Shown here piece after piece: positions 24,707 to 31,119 of a DNA stretch of 64,000 nt. Positions within the stretch are counted from its first letter, which is position 1; each line of letters opens with the position of its first letter. The DNA lies in assembly GCA_963757395.1 (NCBI GenBank), contig CAVWRK010000025.1:62001-126000 (forward strand), written 5' to 3'. The translations under genes and the position numbers were made by a program. The stretch comes from DATAOG01 sp963757395 (GTDB lineage Bacteria; Pseudomonadota; Alphaproteobacteria; Geminicoccales; Geminicoccaceae). The notes below the pieces were generated by a model. It saw only the letters and a list, made by a program, of their open reading frames with translations. It had not been told where the DNA came from and made no database searches.

Positions 24707-25136
24707 CTAAGGCGCGCGCCTTCAGAAGATCGCGGATCTCCTCGAGCAGGGTCTCCTGGCGCGGCGGCACCGGCATCGTCTCGGGCGCCGCCTCCTGCTT
24801 GCGCCGCAGCTGGTTCATGCCCTTGACCACGAGGAAGATCGCGAACGCCACGATGACGAAGTTGATCACGACATTGATGAACGCGCCGTAGGCGATCACC
24901 GGCGCGCCCGCCTCGCGCGCCGCCGCCAGCGAGGCGTACTCCTGGCCGGACATGTTGATGAACAGGTTCGAGAAGTCGATGTTGCCCATGATCAGGCCGA
25001 TCGGCGGCATGATGACGTCGTTGACCAGCGAGTTGACGATCGCGCCGAACGCGACGCCGATGACGATCCCGATCGCCAGATCGACGACGTTGCCGCGCAG
25101 GGCGAATTCCTTGAATTCCTGAAAGAACCCGGACAT
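24707..25136 (-). CDS. mscL: Large-conductance mechanosensitive channel, stop codon lost by indel
   Basis: A stretch-activated pore that vents solutes on osmotic downshock. The N-terminal MSGFFQEFKEFALRGNVVDL and first helix AIGIVIGVAFGAIVNSLVND are diagnostic, followed by the periplasmic loop, the second helix AFINVVINFVIVAFAIFLVV and the C-terminal bundle ETLLEEIRDLLKARA. In the frame as given no stop follows and the frame runs antisense through folD to 23277 (619 residues). MscL proteins are about 140 residues. Removing one T at 24708-24709 would place TAG right after LLKARA, so the end at 24707 is inferred from a likely one-base insertion. Confidence 0.88.
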
Positions 25137-25263
25137 GAACCGGTCCCCCGTTGGGGTCGCGCCGGCTGGCGACGACCCGGTTGCGCGCGGCCATGTTAGG
25201 CGAGATCAGGCCGGGCTCAAATCCCCGACATGGCGGCCCATGGCGGCCCCGGGTGCGGTCGAC

Positions 25264-25785
25264 CTAGGCGATCTCGGGCCCGGTGATGCCGGTCGCGTCG
25301 AGGTCCAGGATCTGCGGCCGGTGACCGCAGGCCTCAAGGAACTTGACCAGATCGGTCGCCTTGATGGTGGTCGTCGCCTGGTTGCTCAGGGGGTGATAGT
25401 TGAGCTCGGCCTCGGCCAGCATGGCCTGGTCGAGCAGCGGCTGGACCCGCCGCTCGGGGTCGTTGATCAAGGCGAACGGCGTGACCGCGCCCGGGGTGAC
25501 GCCGAGCATGGTCTGCAGCAGCTCCGGCCGGCCGAAGGACAGGCGCGGGCTGCCGATCGCCTTGGCTAGCCGGCCCATGTCGATCCGCCGGTGGTCGAGG
25601 CAGACCAGCAGCCAGAGCCCGCCCTTCCTGTCCTTGAGGAACAGGCTCTTGCAATGGCCGCCCGGGAGGTGGCCGGTGTGCTCGCGCGCCGCGAGGGCGG
25701 TGAGCACCGGCGGATGCGTCACCGTCCGGTGCGCGATGCCAAGCTCGTCCAGACGGCGCAGCAGCTGATCCTCGGTGATCGCCAT
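25264..25785 (-). CDS. YbaK/ProX-type aminoacyl-tRNA deacylase domain protein
   Basis: A 173-residue stand-alone editing-domain protein, expected to hydrolyse mischarged tRNA such as Ala- or Cys-tRNA-Pro. Family motifs: ELGIAHRTVTHPPVLTALAA, HLPGGHCKSLFLKDRKGGLW with the conserved Lys, RIDMGRLAKAIGSPRLSFG, GVTPGAVTPFALIND and LNYHPLSNQATTTIKATDLV. The last motif is typical of the prolyl-tRNA synthetase-associated (ProX/PrdX) group. ATG 25785 is the conserved start. It is followed on the other strand by a VTT gene; the 140-bp gap holds a curious partial repeat of its first codons (see findings). Confidence 0.9.
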   Translation of the reverse strand: MAITEDQLLRRLDELGIAHRTVTHPPVLTALAAREHTGHLPGGHCKSLFLKDRKGGLWLLVCLDHRRIDMGRLAKAIGSPRLSFGRPELLQTMLGVTPGAVTPFALINDPERRVQPLLDQAMLAEAELNYHPLSNQATTTIKATDLVKFLEACGHRPQILDLDATGITGPEIA

Positions 25786-25928
25786 GGGCGTCGGTATAGC
25801 GGGCGCCGTGACGCCGCTCAACAATCGCCAGGGCGCCGATCGGCTTCGGCCCGGAATAACCAATTCGCACGCCCGTTCTGTCAATCAACTGGACATCTTT
25901 GCCGACTAGAGCCAATTGATCTTCGGTG

Positions 25929-26720
25929 ATGGCAATGCGACGGACGACACGGTTGACACACATCTCCGAGCCTGAGCCCGTTCCGGCCCTGGATCTGACC
26001 CAGCCGCTTGGCATCGACTGGCGGCAGAGCCTGGGCATTCTGGCGCTGCTGATCCTGCTGATCGGCGCGGGCGCTGCGGCCGTGCTTGGCCTCGACGCCA
26101 GGCTGGCGATCGACGCCTTGCGCCAGCATCACCTCTGGCTGCTCGGCTTCGTCGCAGGGACCCCGGTTCTCGCCTGCTTCCTGTTCATGGCGATCTATGC
26201 CGCCTCGGTCGCCGTGTCGGTGCCGGGCAGCGCCCTGCTCACGGTGATCGGCGGCTACCTGTTCGGCTGGCTGCAGGGCACGGCCTACGTCCTGATCGCC
26301 ACCACGCTCGCGGCGACCGCCGTGTTCGTGCTGGCGCGGAGCGCGCTTGGCAACCGCCTGCGGAGCCGGGCGGGGCCGTCGCTGGTGCGATTCGCCGAGA
26401 GCTTCCGTGCCAATGCGCTGAGCTACGTGTTCGTCCTCCACCTGGTGCCGATCTTCCCGACCGCGGTGGTGATCGGCATTCCGGCGGCCTGCGGCGTGCG
26501 CGTGCGCACTTTCGTGGTCAGCGCGGTCCTTGGCCTGCTGCCCGGCACGATGCTGTTCGCGCACCTGGGCTCGGGCCTGGGCGAGGTGCTCGGCAGCGGG
26601 CTGCCGATCCATCTCAGCAGCTTCATCCGGCCCGAGATCCTGTGGCCGCTGGTCGGCCTCGCGACGCTCGCGCTGCTGCCGGTCGCCTACCGCACCTGGC
26701 GCGCCCACCGGAACGTCTGA
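25929..26720 (+). CDS. TVP38/TMEM64 (VTT domain) family membrane protein
   Basis: A polytopic inner-membrane protein of about 263 residues of the DedA/VTT superfamily; bacterial relatives help maintain lipid carrier recycling and the proton gradient, but this group is poorly characterised. The domain contains IYAASVAVSVPGSALLTVIGGYLFGWLQG with the glycine-rich re-entrant loop, then VFVLHLVPIFPTAVVIGIPA and VSAVLGLLPGTMLFAHLGSG. ATG 25929 and ATG 25935 are both possible starts. Just after its stop lies a remnant of another VTT gene (26744-26797), marking the left edge of a mosaic region. Confidence 0.9.
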   Translation: MAMRRTTRLTHISEPEPVPALDLTQPLGIDWRQSLGILALLILLIGAGAAAVLGLDARLAIDALRQHHLWLLGFVAGTPVLACFLFMAIYAASVAVSVPGSALLTVIGGYLFGWLQGTAYVLIATTLAATAVFVLARSALGNRLRSRAGPSLVRFAESFRANALSYVFVLHLVPIFPTAVVIGIPAACGVRVRTFVVSAVLGLLPGTMLFAHLGSGLGEVLGSGLPIHLSSFIRPEILWPLVGLATLALLPVAYRTWRAHRNV

Positions 26721-26743
26721 GCCGGCCGCCGGGCGCGGCTGGG

Positions 26744-26797
26744 GTCAGCGCTTTTTTCGGCCTCTTGCCCGGAATCCTGCTATTCGCCCATTTGGGC
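26744..26797 (+). pseudogene. Remnant of a second VTT-domain gene
   Basis: Eighteen codons read VSAFFGLLPGILLFAHLG, matching VSAVLGLLPGTMLFAHLG of the intact upstream gene (residues ~200-217) but with many synonymous and non-synonymous changes at DNA level. It has no start or continuation. It is therefore a scrap of a diverged paralog rather than a simple duplication, and marks a recombination junction 23 bp after the intact gene. The rest of the gap to 27043 contains no gene; a good AGGAG lies at 27006-27010 before a small ATG at 27021. Confidence 0.6.
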
Positions 26798-27043
26798 ACC
26801 GCATCGATTCGACTGAGGCCAAGACCGCTCCTGACACGAGCAACGCTTCCAACGTGAGCAGCGAGCCCACACGCAAAGTGCGCCCGCGATCCCACAAGGT
26901 CGCCACGAGACAGGCGCGGGGTGGGTGCGGTATGCTGAGGGAGCCCTGCCACGACCCGTCAGCGGCCTCCGAGAGCCTTTTGCACGTTGTTTTGTGCTCC
27001 CCAACAGGAGTATTCTGGCCATGGAATCGGCGCTGTCTTGGAA

Positions 27044-27220
27044 ATGTCGGCCCTCAAGCTTACCGCGGCGCTCATTGGAACCGTGGCCCTCGTCTTGATC
27101 GGCGCCGGTGCAGGCGCGATTGGCATCGGCGGCGCGGTCGGAGTCGCGTTGGCCCATGGCCTGGTCTTGACGACCTTCGTCTACGCCGACGGTCCGATCT
27201 CGGTTGAATCCGTTGTCTGA
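27044..27220 (+). pseudogene. Truncated aquaporin, first two helices only
   Basis: 58 codons, KLTAALIGTVALVLIGAGAG followed by GIGGAVGVALAHGLVLTTFV and DGPIS, match residues 9-55 of the intact aquaporin at 29537-30217 (RLTAEFIGTFALIFIGAGAG ... YGPIS). The match ends exactly before the first NPA pore loop, and five unrelated codons and a stop follow. Without the pore loops it cannot be a channel. The stop overlaps the leader of the flavoprotein gene (14 bp spacing), so this fragment may still be transcribed with it. The nucleotide sequences differ substantially, so it derives from a different aquaporin gene. Confidence 0.7.
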
Positions 27221-27234
27221 GAGCGAGAGGACAA

Positions 27235-28479
27235 ATGCGCCAGCAGAGCCGCTCCACAACCTCCGAGACTTTGCCTCCCGCGGTCCGAGTGCACGTCGTG
27301 GGCGCAGGTCCCGTGGGTCTCCTCGTGACGGCACTCCTCCAACCGTCGGAGCGGTTCTCCGTACACCTCTATGAAAAGCGACGCGACTACACTCGTACCC
27401 GGATGGTCCAGCTCGCTTCGTACCTCGTGGCGGATTCGATCGCGAGCTACTGTACCGATACCATCGATGAAGAGAGTGTCCTCGCCATCTTCGATTCATC
27501 GGAGCTCAACGAGGGGCTCACATTTCGACAGTCCATTCCTGCGGACCTGATGGCACTGCTGCGTCGATGGGCGCTGGGGTTCTGCCCGCTCAACACCATC
27601 GAGCGCTCCCTTAGCGATCTGATCGATGCGCGTCAGTCGCATCCGGTGCAGCGCACCGCGGCCGCCGTCACGGCGGAGGACTCGATGGCGCTGCTCGAGC
27701 CGGGAGATGTCCTGATCGACTGCACGGGCAGCAGCTCACTGCTTCGGGATCAGCTGGTGCCCGGCTCCGGCGCGGTGGATGACTGCACGAATACGCTCAA
27801 AATCCGGCTCGAATACGCGCTCGTCATCACCTTCCTGTACAGCCAAGCGTACGACTGCAATGAGTATTGCAAGTATTACAAGAACATTCAGAATGCGCGC
27901 TACAAGTTCATTCCGGCAGTCAACCGCACGTACTACGACGGCAGCGTCAGCCACGTGACGGGCATCGTCAGCATCACCGCCGAGGACTACGAGCAGATGC
28001 CATCACAATTCGACGGCCACTGGCTTCGCAGCAACTTCCCGGAGCTTGCCCAGTCGATGGACCGCTTCATCGCCAAGATCAAGCAGGAAACCAACGGCGA
28101 GTTGGTCGGCGACCTGGAGATTATCCGGATACCGCTGGATTTGTACCGGGCCCGCAATGCGACCAGCCGGCAGTGGCGCCAAGCAGGGACGGGCGACCAC
28201 CCATTCGCCTGCTCGCCGGTGTTCCTCGTCGGCAATTCGGCCATGGGCTCTCCGTACTTCCAGTCGATTTCGCTGGGCTTCGAGTGCGCGATGTTCCTGG
28301 CGGGGCTTCTCGCGCAGCGCGACTTACCGGTGAGAGACGTGCTCGATCACTATGAGCTGTACGCCTACAAGCAGTGGCTGCGCGTGTACATGCGTAGCAA
28401 GATGATCAAGCACAACAAGGACCTCTTCGAGTGCATCGGTGATACGTTCATACTTCTGGAGAACCTGCACATCTATTGA
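27235..28479 (+). CDS. FAD-binding protein of unknown function (aromatic hydroxylase/MICAL-like fold)
   Basis: 414 residues, no signal peptide. The Rossmann motif VHVVGAGPVGLLVTALL (GxGxxG at 23-28) ends in an acidic residue (E47) as in FAD-dependent monooxygenases. RTRMVQL (54-60) sits where these enzymes have an Arg contacting FAD, DCTGSSSLLRDQ (162-173) resembles the DG-type motif, and VFLVGNSAMGSPYFQSISLG (329-348) replaces the usual GDAAH-type flavin-phosphate motif, with Asn for Asp. A Tyr/Cys-rich stretch (CNEYCKYYKNIQNARYKF, ~208-225) is unusual. Codon usage is visibly richer in A/T than the neighbours, suggesting transfer. A GAGAGG ribosome binding site precedes ATG 27235. Substrate unknown; a hydroxylase or H2O2-producing oxidase is an inference from the fold. 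Confidence 0.72.
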   Translation: MRQQSRSTTSETLPPAVRVHVVGAGPVGLLVTALLQPSERFSVHLYEKRRDYTRTRMVQLASYLVADSIASYCTDTIDEESVLAIFDSSELNEGLTFRQSIPADLMALLRRWALGFCPLNTIERSLSDLIDARQSHPVQRTAAAVTAEDSMALLEPGDVLIDCTGSSSLLRDQLVPGSGAVDDCTNTLKIRLEYALVITFLYSQAYDCNEYCKYYKNIQNARYKFIPAVNRTYYDGSVSHVTGIVSITAEDYEQMPSQFDGHWLRSNFPELAQSMDRFIAKIKQETNGELVGDLEIIRIPLDLYRARNATSRQWRQAGTGDHPFACSPVFLVGNSAMGSPYFQSISLGFECAMFLAGLLAQRDLPVRDVLDHYELYAYKQWLRVYMRSKMIKHNKDLFECIGDTFILLENLHIY

Positions 28480-28538
28480 CAGGCGCGCGTCGCCGTATGC
28501 GAAGGGACTTCCCTTCAGCGAGGCCGTGAAGGCTCGCC

Positions 28539-29141
28539 TCAACGGAGGGCGAGGTGCTTCTTGGTCTCCCAGGCGACATGACGTCCGTCGTCTGTCGGCC
28601 GCTTGAGCGTCGCTTGCCCTGGGCTCCAATTGGCCGGGCACAACTCCCCACACTGGAGCGCCGCTAGTACCCGCAGCACTTCCCCGGTGCTCCGGCCCAC
28701 GCTCAAGTCGTTCACGCAGAGCCACCAAATCTTCCTCTCCTGGTCAACCAGGTAGGTTGCCCGAAGCGGGACCTTCTCAATCGAATCCAAAATCCCGAGG
28801 TCTTCGGCGAGCTCCTTGCGAAAGTCCGCGAGCATCGGGAACTCGAGATTGCGAAGGGCCGGGTTCTCTTTGCGCCACGCGAGGTGAGCGTGGTGGCTAT
28901 CCCCACTCACACCCAACACCCTCGCGGCAAGGGCGCGGAACTCCCGAAGGGCGCGGTTGAACTCCACCAGCTCGGTCGGGCACACGAACGTGAAATCGAG
29001 GGGCCAGAAAAAGATCGCAGTCCACGTTCCCTCCAACTCGTCGGAATCGACGATGCGGAATTCCGACCCTGGCTCGGCCGAGACGCAGCCCTGCAAGGAG
29101 AACTCCGGGAACCGCTCGCCTAGGCCGAGCAGTCGTGACAT
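28539..29141 (-). CDS. Typical 2-Cys peroxiredoxin (AhpC/Prx1 type)
   Basis: Reduces hydrogen peroxide and organic peroxides in the cytoplasm. The peroxidatic Cys is C54 in WPLDFTFVCPTELVEF, with the conserved Thr and an Arg (R127 in VPLRATYLVDQ). The C-terminal part has CGELCPANW with C164 and C168; the CPANW Cys is the resolving one. VGRSTGEVLRVLAALQ is also family-typical. It has 200 residues, the usual length. ATG 29141 follows a good GGAGGG site. It is on the opposite strand to the flavoprotein and aquaporin that flank it. The reductant (AhpD, AhpF or thioredoxin) is not encoded in the window. Confidence 0.93.
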   Translation of the reverse strand: MSRLLGLGERFPEFSLQGCVSAEPGSEFRIVDSDELEGTWTAIFFWPLDFTFVCPTELVEFNRALREFRALAARVLGVSGDSHHAHLAWRKENPALRNLEFPMLADFRKELAEDLGILDSIEKVPLRATYLVDQERKIWWLCVNDLSVGRSTGEVLRVLAALQCGELCPANWSPGQATLKRPTDDGRHVAWETKKHLALR

Positions 29142-29536
29142 AGTACCCTCCGGTTGTTACCGATCGGCATGAAGAAGCCAGTTTCAGGTGGGAGAAACCA
29201 GCATCCCGGCGGGTTGAGAATGCATCGCATTGCCGCCGTTCGCAACCTTCGCCTCAGCCGCTGCTGGCGGTAGCTTCGGCGACCCCGAGCCGGAGGCCTG
29301 GGCCGCCGCTCTCGGGCCGTCCGGCCCCAAGGTGATAGACCGCCTTCAGCGCGGCTATCCGCCGGCGCTGAACTTGCAGCTCCACGCCGGACGAAGCCTC
29401 GTTCTGCAGCAGCGAGTTTCGCCTTCAGCACATACTGCGTCGTATGCAGCATCGCGACATGTCGGACCTAGTCGACTTCGCGGCGGTACGGCACAAGGTG
29501 ATCGCTTCAGTCCCAAGAAAAGAGGAGGATCGGCTC
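29142..29536. other. Intergenic region between peroxiredoxin and aquaporin genes
   Basis: A 395-bp divergent gap. A frame on the minus strand (ATG 29452, MLHTTQYVLKAKLAAAERG) is open for 110 codons and overlaps the peroxiredoxin start, but its composition becomes Arg-rich and I do not recognise it. The gap probably holds promoters for both flanking genes, and perhaps further gene debris like the rest of this region. Confidence 0.45.
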
Positions 29537-30217
29537 ATGGCTTCCAGTCTGTCGGCACGGCTGACCGCCGAGTTCATTGGCACCTTCGCTCTGATCTTCA
29601 TCGGCGCCGGCGCCGGGGCCCTTGGCCTCGGGGGAGTGGTCGGGGTCGCGTTCGCGCACGGCCTTGTGGTGGCGACTTTCGCCTCCGGCTATGGGCCGAT
29701 TTCCGGCGCTTACGTCAATCCGGCGGTCACTGTGGGCGTGCTGGTGGCCAGGCAGATATCGCCTCGGGACGCCGGGCTCTACATCGTCGTGCAGCTGCTC
29801 GGCGGAATCGTCGGTGGATTGCTCTTGCGCTTCGTGCTGGGGGGCGCCGAGACCGGGCTGGGCGCGACCGTGCTGGCCAAGTCCCTGATGATTGGCGATG
29901 TCAGCATCTCGGTGACGCCGCTCGCCGGCCTGGTCCTGGAGATCATCCTGACCTTCTTCCTTGCCAACGCCGTGCTCAATACCGCGATCGCGGGCCGGGG
30001 CGGCGATGTGGCGCCACTCGCGATCGGGCTGACGCTGACGTTCTGCATCTTGATGGGTGGCCCGTTGACCGGCGCGAGCCTCAACCCGGCGCGGACCATC
30101 GGTCCCGCGATCGCTGCCGGGATTTTCTCCGACATCTGGCTGTACATCGTGGGCCCGGTCGTTGGCGGCATCCTAGCGGGGCTCCTCTACAACGCCAAGC
30201 TCAAGGCCTCGGCCTGA
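29537..30217 (+). CDS. Aquaporin (MIP family channel)
   Basis: A 226-residue six-helix channel for water or small neutral solutes. Both pore loops are intact: GAYVNPAVTVGV (first NPA, after helix 2) and TGASLNPARTIGPA (second NPA, with the Arg of the selectivity filter). Helix 1 is RLTAEFIGTFALIFIGAGAG. It resembles AqpZ-like water channels more than glycerol facilitators, which carry a longer loop and an Asp after the second NPA; an H2O2-permeable role is possible but not shown. ATG 29537 follows AGAGGAGG. A partial homolog lies 2.3 kb upstream (27044-27220). Confidence 0.92.
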   Translation: MASSLSARLTAEFIGTFALIFIGAGAGALGLGGVVGVAFAHGLVVATFASGYGPISGAYVNPAVTVGVLVARQISPRDAGLYIVVQLLGGIVGGLLLRFVLGGAETGLGATVLAKSLMIGDVSISVTPLAGLVLEIILTFFLANAVLNTAIAGRGGDVAPLAIGLTLTFCILMGGPLTGASLNPARTIGPAIAAGIFSDIWLYIVGPVVGGILAGLLYNAKLKASA

Positions 30218-30356
30218 GGAGCCGCCAAACCAGGCTTGCGGGCTGCGCGCAGACGGTACCTGCGACACGAGCACGAGGGTCACCGCCACCGCCGTGCACG
30301 CGTCGTCGACAAGGCGCCGTCACAGCAGTCGGCAGGGTCCGCGGATCACGGTGTGG

Positions 30357-30407
30357 CGTGACGGTCTCGCCGTCGGGCAGGACCAGCTCGACCGGATAGC
30401 TCGTCAT
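30357..30407 (-). pseudogene. Ferredoxin N-terminus-like fragment
   Basis: From ATG 30407 on the minus strand the first 17 codons read MTSYPVELVLPDGETVT, the pattern of the first beta-hairpin of a plant-type [2Fe-2S] ferredoxin. The following codons (PHRDPRTLPTA) lose the resemblance. Only about 100 bp away, and on the other strand, is a ferredoxin C-terminal part. The two may be halves of one gene separated by an inversion. The match is short, so this is tentative. A near-perfect hairpin (30430-30460, GGGG-CGCCGG against CCGGCGCCCC) lies between the halves. Confidence 0.4.
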
Positions 30408-30501
30408 CGATGGGTCAGCAAAAACGAAGGGGACGCCGGATCAACGACCCGGCGCCCCATCGCATGGCGGAAGGACTAACATAAGGTCAGCTTCTGCTCT
30501 G

Positions 30502-30690
30502 CAGGGCTGGTGCACCACCTGCGCCGCCCGCGTCCTCGAAGGCGAGTTCGACCCCGCCGAGGCGCTCCGCTACTACCCGCAGGACAAGGAGGCGGGTTTC
30601 ATCCTCTTGTGCACCGCGCAGCCCCGCAGCCCGATGCGCATCCAGACCCACCAACGCGACGCGATGCGCGCCCACGCCACCACCACAACC
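30502..30690 (+). pseudogene. Plant-type [2Fe-2S] ferredoxin, C-terminal part only
   Basis: The sequence QGWCTTCAARVLEGEFDP followed by YYPQDKEAGFILLCTAQPRS and IQTHQRDAMRAH is the second half of a plant-type ferredoxin: CxxC plus the distant cluster Cys in LLCTAQ. The first cluster Cys, expected a few residues before QGWC, is missing because the homology starts at 30502. No start codon is in frame; the frame opens at 30400 after a TAG. There is also no stop after the ferredoxin, and the frame continues into a Fic N-terminal part (30742). Electron transfer is not possible with an incomplete cluster site. Confidence 0.7.
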
Positions 30691-30741
30691 TCCCCACCCC
30701 GCCTGAGCGACATGTCGATGGAATCGGGGAAACGTCGACAT

Positions 30742-31119
30742 ATGCCCTTCCGTCCCGATCGGCCCTACAACGCGCTGGCGCCGCTGCCGCCGCCGGTCGA
30801 CGTTGAGACCCATGCCATTCTGAAGGCCTGTATCGAGGCACGCGCGGCGCTCGCCGAGATCAATGTCGCTGGCGAGCTGATCCCCAATCAGACGGTCCTG
30901 ATCAACAGCATTCGGCTGCTGGAGGCGCAAGCCAGCTCCGAGATCGAGACCATCGTGACCACGACCGACCGGTTGTTCCGGTTTGCCAAAGTCGCCGAGG
31001 ACAAGGCCGGTCCGGCGACCAAGGAGGCGTTGCGCTATCGCACGGCGCTGTACGAAGGCTTCATGCTCCTCGCCCGCCGGCCCCTGTCGACGGCCACCGC
31101 CGTGCAGATCTGCCGCACG
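30742..31119 (+). pseudogene. Fic family protein, N-terminal domain only
   Basis: Starts MPFRPDRPYNALAPLPP and continues THAILKACIEARAALAEIN, ELIPNQTVLINSIRLLEAQA, SSEIETIVTTTDRLF and TKEALRYRTALYEGFMLLA, the characteristic Fic N-terminal domain (PF13784) of about 370-residue Fic/DOC AMP-transferases. The homology stops at 31119 after VQICRT, long before the HPFxxGNGR active site, and 25 unrelated codons follow to a stop at 31194. SSEIETI includes the inhibitory-helix-like (S/T)xxxE(G/N) region only in part. The break coincides with the 3' end of the DUF1194 gene on the other strand, so this is the right edge of the mosaic region. Confidence 0.8.

Noticed and set aside
23277..25136. A 619-residue mechanosensitive channel with a novel C-terminal domain
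   Set aside because: The extra part is antisense to folD, DUF167 and yggT and begins exactly where MscL normally stops.
29120..29452. A 110-codon minus-strand gene between peroxiredoxin and aquaporin
   Set aside because: Only the first ~19 codons look protein-like; the rest is Arg-rich and it overlaps the start of the peroxiredoxin gene.
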